From Streptomyces geranii (lineage in GTDB: Bacteria; Actinomycetota; Actinomycetes; Streptomycetales; Streptomycetaceae), in the NCBI RefSeq assembly GCF_002954775.1, contig NZ_PJME01000006.1:248001-312000 (forward strand): a stretch of DNA of 64,000 nucleotides, read 5' to 3'. The notes under the pieces were generated by a model. The model did not search any database. It saw only the letters and a program-made list of their open reading frames with translations, and was not told where the DNA came from. This document shows positions 27,547 to 35,460 of this stretch, one piece after another; position 1 is the stretch's first letter, and each line of letters begins with the position of its first letter. Both the position numbers and the translations under genes were made by a program.

Positions 27547-28899
27547 GTGAACGCACTGCACGACGAACCGGACGCAGTCCATGACGTGCTCGGTATTGGG
27601 TTCGGCCCGTCAAATCTGGCACTGGCCATAGCCATTGCGGAACACAACGCACAAGCCGCGCCCGAGGAGCGAATTCACGCCCAGTTCCTGGAGCGCCAGC
27701 CACGGTTCGGCTGGCACCGCGGCATGCTCATCGACGACGCGACCATGCAGGTGTCCTTTCTCAAGGACCTGGTCACCATGCGCAACCCGACCAGCGATTT
27801 CAGCTTCCTGTGTTTCCTGCGGGACCGCGGCCGACTGGTGGACTTCCTCAACGCGAAGACCCTCTTCCCGCTGCGGATCGAGTTCCACGAGTACTTCGAG
27901 TGGGCGGCGGCCCGGGTCGCGGACCAGGTCACGTACGACGCGGAGGTCGTGTCCGTGGAGCCGGTGCTGACCGAGACCGGCGAGGTCCACTGGTTCGACG
28001 TCACCAGCCGCGTACCCGGCGAGCCGGAGCGCACGGTGGTCCGGCGGGCCCGCAACATCTCGGTCGCCGTCGGTCTCGAACCGCACGTGCCGCCCGGTAC
28101 CGCGCTGTCGGACCGCATCTGGCACAACAGCGAGTTGGTCCCCCGCACCCGTGAACTGACCGGCAGGGGTGCCGCGGTGGACCGTATCCTCGTGCTCGGC
28201 GCGGGCCAGAGCGGGGCCGAGGCGGTCGACTATCTGCACCGCTCCTTCCCCGACACCGAGGTCTGCGCGGTCTTCGCCAAATACGGCTACACGCCCGCCG
28301 ACGACAGCCCGTTCGCCAACCGGATCTTCGACCCGGAGGCGGTGGACATCTACTTCGGGTCCCGGCCGGAAATAAAACAGTCCCTGTACGACTACCACCG
28401 GTCCACCAACTACTCGGTGGTCGACATGGATCTGATCGAGACGCTGTACGCGACCATGTACCGCGAGAAGGTCCAGGGGCACGAGCGGCTGAAGATGCGC
28501 AACGTCTCCCGCATCCGGGACGTCGAGCAGCACGACGACCGGCTGGACGTGACCGTCGAGTATCTCCCCACCGGCGAGCGGGAGGTGCTCTCCTGCGACG
28601 TGCTCGTGCACGCGACCGGTTATCGCCCCCGGGACCTCGACGCCACGCTGGGCCGGGCCGCCAAACTCTGCCTGCGGGACGACAACGACGCCGTCCGGGT
28701 CGGCCGCGACCACCGGGTCGAGGCGGCGCCCGAAGTCACCGCCGGCATCTATCTGCAGGGCGCGACCGAGCACACGCACGGCCTCACCTCGACCCTGCTG
28801 TCGACGACCGCCGTGCGCTCGGGCGAGATCCTGGACTCCCTGCTCACCCGCCGCACGAGCGAGGAGGGTCCGACCTCCGGGCAGCCGTCATTTAATTAG
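27547..28899 (+). CDS. cchB: L-ornithine N5-monooxygenase (siderophore hydroxylase)
   Basis: A 450-aa flavoprotein from GTG 27547 after GGGGAAGGGAAG. The FAD motif GIGFGPSNLALA, NADPH motif VLGAGQSGAEAVDYL and the C-terminal ATGYRPRDLDATL are all intact. It also shows the LERQPRFGWHRGMLI and MQVSFLKDLVTMRNP segments typical of SidA/PvdA/CchB. The enzyme makes N5-hydroxyornithine, the metal-binding unit of hydroxamate siderophores. No frame damage is seen, unlike its divergent partner. An iron box precedes it, and a second overlaps its stop. Confidence 0.94.
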   Translation: MNALHDEPDAVHDVLGIGFGPSNLALAIAIAEHNAQAAPEERIHAQFLERQPRFGWHRGMLIDDATMQVSFLKDLVTMRNPTSDFSFLCFLRDRGRLVDFLNAKTLFPLRIEFHEYFEWAAARVADQVTYDAEVVSVEPVLTETGEVHWFDVTSRVPGEPERTVVRRARNISVAVGLEPHVPPGTALSDRIWHNSELVPRTRELTGRGAAVDRILVLGAGQSGAEAVDYLHRSFPDTEVCAVFAKYGYTPADDSPFANRIFDPEAVDIYFGSRPEIKQSLYDYHRSTNYSVVDMDLIETLYATMYREKVQGHERLKMRNVSRIRDVEQHDDRLDVTVEYLPTGEREVLSCDVLVHATGYRPRDLDATLGRAAKLCLRDDNDAVRVGRDHRVEAAPEVTAGIYLQGATEHTHGLTSTLLSTTAVRSGEILDSLLTRRTSEEGPTSGQPSFN

Positions 28900-28914
28900 G
28901 GTAGCCTCACCTAA
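28896..28914. promoter_or_regulatory. Iron box upstream of the exporter/binding-protein operon
   Basis: TTAGGGTAGCCTCACCTAA matches the consensus at 16 of 19 positions. It overlaps the cchB stop and precedes the exporter operon, giving that operon its own iron-dependent promoter. Confidence 0.8.
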
Positions 28915-29018
28915 GTCATGGGCCTGTCTGAGTGGAAGCGCACGCGCTCGGACAGGACTTACTGATCTCGATCGGCCTTACCGGCTCCGACCGAAGTCCG
29001 ATCCCCGGAGGGGTGCGG

Positions 29019-30716
29019 GTGAGTAGTCCTTCACAGCTGTCGGGGCGGGACGTCCTGCGGCAGTCGGTCAGAGGGCAACGTCGTGACGTCGCCCTCGGCT
29101 CCCTCCTCGGCTCCGGCCACCAACTGGGCGAGGCGATGGTCCCGGTGCTGATCGGTCTGGTCATCGACCGCGCCGTCAGCGGCTCCGACACCGGCTCCCT
29201 GGTGAGCTGGCTGGTCGTCCTCGCCGTCGGCTACGTCGGTCTCGCGCTGAGCTGGCGGCACAGCGCCTGGTGCGCCGAGCGGGCCGCCGCCCAGGCCGAA
29301 CACACCCTCCGGATCTCCCTCGTACGCCGGGTCCTGGCACCCGGCGGCGGTGCCGAGGAGGGTCGGCTGCCCGGCGCCCTCGCCAACATCGCCACCGAGG
29401 ACGCCAAACGCGTCGGCGCTGTCAACCTGGCCGCCACGGCCGGAGTTTCGGCCCTCGCCGGTGTCGTCGTCAGCGCGGTCGTGCTGCTGCGGATGTCCGT
29501 CACACTCGGCCTGGTCGTGCTGCTCGGCACGCCGGTACTGCTGTGGCTGGGCCATCTGCTGAGCAAGCCGCTGGAGGAGCGCAGCGAGGCCGAGCAGGAG
29601 CGGGCCGCGCACGCCTCGGCCGTCGCCGCCGACCTGGTGACCGGGCTGCGTGTCCTCAAGGGCATCGGCGGTGAGTCGACCGCCCTGGCCCGCTACCGCA
29701 CGACCAGCCGCGACTCCCTCCGGGCCACCCTCAAGGCGGCCCGCGCACAGGCCTTCCAGAGCGGCATGGTGCTCGCCCTCACCGGCTGTCTGATCGCGGC
29801 CGTCGCCCTGGTCGGCGGCCGGCTCGCCGCCCAAGGGGACATCAGCCTCGGCCAGTTGGTGTCGGCGGTCGGCCTCGCGCTCTTCCTTCTCGGCCCGCTC
29901 GAAGTCCTCGCGTGGGTCAACGCCGAACTGGCCCAGGGCCGGGCCTCGGCCACCCGGATAGCGGAGGTGCTGGCCGCCCCGCCCGCCGTCACCCCGGGCA
30001 CGGCGACCCTCACCGAGCCGGTGCGCGGCGCCGTCCGCCTCACCGGCGTCACCCTCGGCGGACTCCGGGACCTCGACCTCGACATCGCGCCGGGCGAGCT
30101 GCTCGGCGTCGTCGCGACCGACCCCGCGCACGCCACCGACCTGCTGCGCTGCCTGGCCCGCCGGTCCGACCCGGAGGCGGGCACCGTCGAACTGGACGGC
30201 GTGCCCCTGCGGGACCTGGACCCGGCCGAGTTGCGCACCGCGCTGCTGGTGGCCGAGCACGACGCGGACCTCTTCGAGGGCACCGTCCGCAGCAACGTCA
30301 CGGCAGCCGCCCCCGACACCTCCGACCCGGAAGCGGCGATGACGGCGGCCGGGGTGACCCAGGTCGCCCAGACCCTCCCGGACGGCGAGGACACCGCCGT
30401 GAGCGAGGCGGGCCGCTCCCTCTCCGGCGGGCAGCGCCAACGCGTCGCACTGGCCAGGGCGTTGGCGGCCGAACGGCCCGTACTCGTCGTCCACGACCCG
30501 ACCACCGCCGTCGACGCGGTGACCGAGGCGGGCATCGCCACCGGAGTACGGGAGATCCGCAAGGGCCGTACGACAGTGCTGGTGACCAACAGTCCCGCAC
30601 TGCTGTCGGTGACCGACCGGGTCGTCCTCCTTGAGGACGGGCGGGTGACCGACACGGCCACGCACGTCGAGCTGATACACCGTCACGAGACCTACCGAGC
30701 GGCGGTGCTGTCATGA
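29019..30716 (+). CDS. ABC exporter half-transporter with degenerate Walker motifs (CchG/CchI-like)
   Basis: A 565-aa protein from GTG 29019 after GGAGGGG. It has a six-segment membrane domain and then an ATPase domain. The P-loop position reads VVATDPAHATDLL, with no GKS/T, and Walker B is VLVVHDPTTAVD, without the catalytic Glu. The signature LSGGQRQRVALARAL is intact. This is the non-consensus half of a heterodimeric exporter whose partner follows with a four-base overlap. In coelichelin-type loci such pairs are thought to secrete the siderophore. Confidence 0.88.
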   Translation: MSSPSQLSGRDVLRQSVRGQRRDVALGSLLGSGHQLGEAMVPVLIGLVIDRAVSGSDTGSLVSWLVVLAVGYVGLALSWRHSAWCAERAAAQAEHTLRISLVRRVLAPGGGAEEGRLPGALANIATEDAKRVGAVNLAATAGVSALAGVVVSAVVLLRMSVTLGLVVLLGTPVLLWLGHLLSKPLEERSEAEQERAAHASAVAADLVTGLRVLKGIGGESTALARYRTTSRDSLRATLKAARAQAFQSGMVLALTGCLIAAVALVGGRLAAQGDISLGQLVSAVGLALFLLGPLEVLAWVNAELAQGRASATRIAEVLAAPPAVTPGTATLTEPVRGAVRLTGVTLGGLRDLDLDIAPGELLGVVATDPAHATDLLRCLARRSDPEAGTVELDGVPLRDLDPAELRTALLVAEHDADLFEGTVRSNVTAAAPDTSDPEAAMTAAGVTQVAQTLPDGEDTAVSEAGRSLSGGQRQRVALARALAAERPVLVVHDPTTAVDAVTEAGIATGVREIRKGRTTVLVTNSPALLSVTDRVVLLEDGRVTDTATHVELIHRHETYRAAVLS

Positions 30717-32542
30717 GCGACCTCGAACTTCCCTTCTCCACAAGGGAGTTGCTGCCCACGGCGACGCCCCGGCGCACCCGGGCCGCCGTCGGCGAACTCG
30801 TCCGCCCGCGCCGTGGGCTCGCCGTCGGCGCCTTCGCCGTGATGGTCGCCGCGACCGCGATCGGACTCCTCGTCCAGCCACTGCTGGGCCGCATGGTGGA
30901 CCTGGTCGCCGACCACCGCCCGCCGGACGAACTCACCCTGCCCGCCGTCCTGCTGGTCCTGGTGGCCGTCGCCCAGGGCGGCACCACCGCACTCGGGCTG
31001 CCCCTGGTGTCCCGGCTCGGCGAGACCGTACTGGCCCAGCTGCGCGAGCGGTTCGTCGAGCGAGCGCTCCAACTGCCCCTGGAGCAGGTCGAGAAGGCCG
31101 GGTCCGGCGACCTCAACGCCCGGGTCACCCGAGACGTCTCGGTGGTCGGCGAGGCGGTGCGGGGCGCGCTGCCCGAGTTGGCCCGCTCCCTGCTCGCGAT
31201 CGTGCTGACCTTCGCCGCGCTGGCCGCCCTGGACTGGCGCTTCCTGCTGGCCGCGCTCCTCGCGGTGCCCGTCCAGGCGGGGACCGCGCGCTGGTACGTA
31301 CGCAACGCCGTCCCCCTGTACGCCGAGCAGCGCATCGCCATGGGCGCCCAGCAGCAACAGCTCCTGGACACCATCTCGGGTGCCGGAACCGTACGGGCGT
31401 TCCGGCTGGAGGAGCCACACACCGAGTCCGTCACCCAACGGTCCTCCACCGCCGTGGCGTTGACGATGCGGGGCGTGCGCCTGGTGCTCGGCTTCTACAA
31501 CCGGCTGCACATCGCCGAGTACACCGGTCTGGCCGCCGTCCTGGTGACCGGGTTCCTGCTGGTGCGCGCCGACTCGGTGTCCATCGGTACGGCCACGGCC
31601 GCCGCGCTCTACTTCCACAGCCTCTTCGGACCAATCAACCAGGCTCTCGCCCTGCTCGACGACGCCCAGTCGGCCACGGCGGCGCTGGCCCGGCTGGTCG
31701 GCGTCGCGGACGTACCGGTCCCCGAGTCCGCTCCCCCGGCGCCCACGGCCCAGCACCGGGAGCCCGGCACGGTCACGGTGACCGGCGTCCACCACGAGTA
31801 CGTACCCGGGCGTCCCGTCCTGCGGGACGTGCATCTCACGCTGGCGGCCGGGGAGCGGGTCGCGCTGGTCGGGCCGAGCGGCGCGGGCAAGACGACGCTC
31901 GCCAAGCTCATCGCCGGAGTGCACCGGCCGACCTCCGGCACGGTCCACCTCACCGGCGCCTCAACTACCGCCGACAGCCTCCAGGTTGCCCTGGTGACCC
32001 AGGAGACACACGTCTTCGCGGGCCCCCTCGCCGACGATCTGCGGCTCGCCCGCGCCGACGCGTCGGACGAGGCCCTGCGCAAGGCCCTGACCGAAGTGGA
32101 CGCGCTGGACTGGGTGTCGGCGCTGCCCGAGGGTCTGGACACCGTCGTCGGCGAGGGCGGGCACCGGCTCACCGCCGCCCAGGTGCAGCAACTCGCCCTG
32201 GCCCGGCTGGTGCTGGCCGATCCGCCGGTCGCCGTGCTGGACGAGGCGACCGCCGAGGCAGGCAGCACGGGAGCACGGCTGCTGGAGAAGGCGGCCGACC
32301 GGGCGATCGAGGACCGTACGGCCCTCGTGGTCGCCCACCGGCTCACCCAGGCCGCGGACGCGGACCGGATCGTCGTCATGGACGGCGGCCGGATCGTGGA
32401 GAGCGGCACCCATGACGAGCTGTGCGCGGCGGCCGGCACCTACGCCTCCCTCTGGCAGGCCTGGTCCGGCACCCGTACGACAGCCGAGAAGCCCCCCACG
32501 CGTCCCAGCACCGGAACGACCACCACCATGAAGGACCACTGA
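30713..32542 (+). CDS. ABC exporter half-transporter, partner subunit
   Basis: A 609-aa membrane-plus-ATPase protein overlapping the previous gene (ATGA). Walker A GPSGAGKTT and Walker B VAVLDEATAE are intact, and the H-loop is VVAHRLTQA. The signature is degenerate (LTAAQVQQLALARLV instead of LSGGQ). Together with the upstream subunit this leaves one canonical ATP site (this Walker A/B with the partner's LSGGQ) and one degenerate site, a known arrangement in heterodimeric ABC exporters. The stop overlaps the binding-protein ATG by one base. Confidence 0.9.
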   Translation: MSDLELPFSTRELLPTATPRRTRAAVGELVRPRRGLAVGAFAVMVAATAIGLLVQPLLGRMVDLVADHRPPDELTLPAVLLVLVAVAQGGTTALGLPLVSRLGETVLAQLRERFVERALQLPLEQVEKAGSGDLNARVTRDVSVVGEAVRGALPELARSLLAIVLTFAALAALDWRFLLAALLAVPVQAGTARWYVRNAVPLYAEQRIAMGAQQQQLLDTISGAGTVRAFRLEEPHTESVTQRSSTAVALTMRGVRLVLGFYNRLHIAEYTGLAAVLVTGFLLVRADSVSIGTATAAALYFHSLFGPINQALALLDDAQSATAALARLVGVADVPVPESAPPAPTAQHREPGTVTVTGVHHEYVPGRPVLRDVHLTLAAGERVALVGPSGAGKTTLAKLIAGVHRPTSGTVHLTGASTTADSLQVALVTQETHVFAGPLADDLRLARADASDEALRKALTEVDALDWVSALPEGLDTVVGEGGHRLTAAQVQQLALARLVLADPPVAVLDEATAEAGSTGARLLEKAADRAIEDRTALVVAHRLTQAADADRIVVMDGGRIVESGTHDELCAAAGTYASLWQAWSGTRTTAEKPPTRPSTGTTTTMKDH

Positions 32543-33606
32543 TGTTCGGCTCTCCCAGAGGTACTCGGCTCGCCGCGGCGCTCACCTCCGTGCTGCTCCT
32601 CCTCGGTACCGCCACCGCCTGCGGCTCCGACAGCGACTCCGACACGGCGGCCCCCGCCGCCACCGACTCGTCGACCGACTCCGCCTTCCCGGTGACCATC
32701 GCGCACAAGTTCGGCAGCACCACCATCGAGTCCGAGCCCAAGCGGATCGTCACGGTCGGCCTGACCGACCAGGACTCCGTGCTCGCGCTGGGCAAGGTGC
32801 CGGTCGGTACGACCGAGTGGCTGGGCGGCTACAAGGGCGCCATCGGCCCGTGGGCGGCGGACAAGCTGGGCAGCGCGGCGGTCCCGACCGTCCTCAAGGA
32901 CACCGGCACGGGTCCGCAGACCGAGAAGATCGCCGCGCTCAGGCCCGACCTGATCCTCGCGGTCTACGGCGGTCTGACGAAGGAGCAGTACGACACGCTG
33001 TCGAAGTTCGCCCCGGTGGTGGCCCAGCCGAAGGAGTACAACGACTACGGCGTGCCGTGGCAGGAGCAGACCGAGATCATCGGCAAGGCGCTCGGCCAGG
33101 AGGCCAAGGCGAAGGAGCTGGTCTCCGGCGTCGAGGGCGACTTCAAGAAGGCGGCGGCCGAGCACCCCGAGTTCGCGGGCGCGACCGGCCTGATGGCGAC
33201 CCCGTACGAGGGCATCTTCGTCTACGGCAGCCAGGACCCGCGCTCCCGCGTCCTCACGGACCTCGGTTTCAAGCTGCCCACCGACCTGGACAAGGTCATC
33301 GGTGACCGGTTCGGCGCCAACATCAGCAAGGAGCGCACCGACCTGCTGGACACGGACGCGATCGTGTGGATCGTCTCCGACACCACCAAGGACAGGGCGA
33401 CCCTGCGCAAGGACCCGCTGTACGCGGACCTGAAGGTGGCCAAGGAAGACCGTGAGGTCTTCGTCAAGGAAAGCAGCGACTACGGCAACTCCGTGTCGTT
33501 CGTGTCGGTCCTGAGCCTGCCGTACATGCTGGAGCGGCTCGTCCCGCAGCTCCAGGCGGCCGTCGACGGCAGGACGGACACCAAGGTGACCGAGCCGACC
33601 GGCTGA
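32542..33606 (+). CDS. Iron-siderophore-binding lipoprotein (CchF-like)
   Basis: A 354-aa protein with a signal sequence ending TATACGS, read as a lipobox. The mature protein has the FepB/FhuD-type two-lobe fold: PKRIVTVGLTDQDSVLALG, LRPDLILAVYGGL and SYDYG-like SSDYGNSVSFVSVLSLPYML. It should capture the ferric siderophore outside the membrane and pass it to the FecCD permeases at 23213-25376. It is translationally coupled to the exporter genes. A strong terminator follows. Confidence 0.92.
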   Translation: MFGSPRGTRLAAALTSVLLLLGTATACGSDSDSDTAAPAATDSSTDSAFPVTIAHKFGSTTIESEPKRIVTVGLTDQDSVLALGKVPVGTTEWLGGYKGAIGPWAADKLGSAAVPTVLKDTGTGPQTEKIAALRPDLILAVYGGLTKEQYDTLSKFAPVVAQPKEYNDYGVPWQEQTEIIGKALGQEAKAKELVSGVEGDFKKAAAEHPEFAGATGLMATPYEGIFVYGSQDPRSRVLTDLGFKLPTDLDKVIGDRFGANISKERTDLLDTDAIVWIVSDTTKDRATLRKDPLYADLKVAKEDREVFVKESSDYGNSVSFVSVLSLPYMLERLVPQLQAAVDGRTDTKVTEPTG

Positions 33607-33618
33607 CACCTCGTCATG

Positions 33619-33658
33619 TGGGTGTGGCCCGACCGGAGTTCCGGCCGGGCCACACCCA
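33619..33658. terminator. Strong hairpin terminator after the siderophore operon
   Basis: TGGGTGTGGCCCG (33619-33631) pairs perfectly with 33646-33658, and the inner bases ACCGGA/TCCGGC extend the stem. It lies between converging genes and can serve both. Confidence 0.88.
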
Positions 33659-33678
33659 TAGATCAATCCCCTACCGGC

Positions 33679-35166
33679 TCACGTGGTGGGCCTGAGCTGC
33701 CACTGCTGGCAGTTGTTGCTGAGCCAGGTCCACTGGCGTACGTCGGCGCCGTTCGCGGAGGAGCAGTTGGCGACGTCGGCGACCTTGCCGGTGGACTCGT
33801 TCACGATGCGGACGTAGTCACCGGTGGCCGTGTAAACCAGCCTGAACTTCTGGCAGTTGTTGTTGAGCCACGACCACTGGCGCAGATCGGTGCCGTCGGC
33901 CGTGGCGCAGTCGGCGGTGTCCATCACCTTGCCGGTGGCGACGTTGACGAGCCTGCTGGTGTCGTTGGCCTGGTCCTCGATGCGCCACTTCTGGTTGGCG
34001 CCGCCGTTGCAGGTCCACTGGAAGATGTTGGTGCCGTCGGCGGTGTTCCCGCCCTCCACGTCCAGGCACTTGCCGCTGTTGCGGTTCACCAGGGTGTACG
34101 CGGTCGGCGTCACCGCGGTCTCGCCGGCCGGGCCGGGGAGCGTGGTGCCGAGGGCGACCGGGGTGCCGAAGTTCGGGGTGCCGTCCGCGTTCCAGGTGAA
34201 CTTCTGGGCGCGGGTCGTACGGCCGTTGCCGCAGCCGCCGTTCGCGGTGTTGTTGGCGTGGTAGACGATCCAGTTCTCGGTGCCGTCCGGCGAGGTGAAG
34301 AAGCCGTTGTGGCCAGGCCCGTAGACCCCGGCGGCGTCGTCGCGCTGGAAGACGGGCGTCTGCTTCTTCGTCCAGGAGGACGCCAACAGGGGGTCGGTGC
34401 CGGTCAGTTCGAGCTGACCGAGCTTGTAGTCGGCGGTCTGGCAGTAGCTCGCGGAGAAGGTGAGGAAGGTCCGGCCGTCGTGGTAGAGCGGCTCGGGGCC
34501 CTCGTTGACGGGCGCCCCGGAGGTCTCCCAGGCCAGCGTCGGCTGCGAGATGAGGCTGAAGGTGGAGCCGCTGACCGTGTACGGGTTGGTCATCGGGGCG
34601 ATGACCAGGCTCTGCTTGCTGCCGCCGATCGCGCCGCTGCCGACCAGGTAGAGCTTGCTGTTGTACTTCAGCACGGTGGCGTCGATGAGCCAGCCGCCCG
34701 GGTCGAGGTTGGACCCGGTGAGCTGGTTCTTGAAGGTGTACGGGCCCATCGGGTCGGTGCCGGCGCTCTCCACGACATAGGTCCGCTGCAGGTCGCAACA
34801 GGCGGCTCCGCTCGGGGCGCCCGAGTAGTAGAGGTACCAGTGGCCGTCGAAGAAGTGCAGTTCGGGCGCCCAGAAGTTGTTGTTGCGGGTCGAGGTGGTG
34901 TCACTCCAGACCTGCACGCTCGGCGCCGTCGACAGCCCGGCCAGGGTCGGCGACTTGCGCATGGTCAGCACGCCGGTGAAGGACGTGGTGACCAGGTAGT
35001 AGTTGCCGTCGTAGTACTCGAGCCAAGGGTCCGCGCCCTTCTGGGACTTGACCGGGTTCGTGTACGGGCGCCCCTCGGCCGCGGCGGCGGGCTGGATGCC
35101 CACGACGGGCACGAGCAGCGCCACCAGCGCTGCCAGGAGCGTCAACCAGTGACGGGTACGGAACAC
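33679..35166 (-). CDS. Secreted GH43-family glycosidase with C-terminal ricin-B/CBM13 domain
   Basis: A 495-aa protein from the GTG complementing 35164-35166, with AAGGGG upstream. Residues 1-30 are a signal peptide ending AAAA. The five-bladed GH43 domain shows the catalytic base Asp46 in KGADPWLEY, an Asp in GGWLIDATVLK and the acid Glu in NEGPEPLY. Residues 357-495 form a beta-trefoil with three QxW-like repeats (NIFQWTC, DLRQWSW, DVRQWTW), which usually bind xylan or galactose. The likely substrate is arabinan or arabinoxylan. It is divergent from the giant GH43 gene. Confidence 0.9.
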   Translation of the reverse strand: MFRTRHWLTLLAALVALLVPVVGIQPAAAAEGRPYTNPVKSQKGADPWLEYYDGNYYLVTTSFTGVLTMRKSPTLAGLSTAPSVQVWSDTTSTRNNNFWAPELHFFDGHWYLYYSGAPSGAACCDLQRTYVVESAGTDPMGPYTFKNQLTGSNLDPGGWLIDATVLKYNSKLYLVGSGAIGGSKQSLVIAPMTNPYTVSGSTFSLISQPTLAWETSGAPVNEGPEPLYHDGRTFLTFSASYCQTADYKLGQLELTGTDPLLASSWTKKQTPVFQRDDAAGVYGPGHNGFFTSPDGTENWIVYHANNTANGGCGNGRTTRAQKFTWNADGTPNFGTPVALGTTLPGPAGETAVTPTAYTLVNRNSGKCLDVEGGNTADGTNIFQWTCNGGANQKWRIEDQANDTSRLVNVATGKVMDTADCATADGTDLRQWSWLNNNCQKFRLVYTATGDYVRIVNESTGKVADVANCSSANGADVRQWTWLSNNCQQWQLRPTT

Positions 35167-35200
35167 AGAAGGTCCCCTTCTCGTGGCCACAGCATTCACA

Positions 35201-35347
35201 TTGTTCGAAATCCCGGACTCTGTACGTAACTTCGACCAGAACATAGGTACGTGGGGTGCACACGTCAACGCTTGCGACAGCATCGGTCCCGATTGGTATC
35301 CATTAGGTAAACAACAAGTTGTCCGGCCTGCCGAACGTTGTTCGAAA
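35201..35347. promoter_or_regulatory. Divergent GH43 promoter region with a repeated TTGTTCGAAA motif
   Basis: The 294-base region between the two GH43 genes has two identical TTGTTCGAAA words in the same orientation, at 35201-35210 and 35338-35347. Each lies near one of the divergent genes. This is a plausible operator pair for a shared sugar-responsive regulator, which is not encoded in the window. The rest of the region is noticeably richer in A/T than its surroundings, as expected for promoters. Confidence 0.45.
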
Positions 35348-35460
35348 ACTCTTGACGGCCCTGGTCGCACCGATTGACACTCTCGCAACGCGAGGACACA
35401 CAGATGAAATCTGAGCACCTCCGTTGACACCCCCGTGCCTGAGCAGAGGAAGCCGAAACG

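Noticed and set aside
35313..35331. Possible sixth iron box (TTAGGTAAAC...)
   Set aside because: Only one half matches the consensus and the nearby genes are glycosidases with no iron link.
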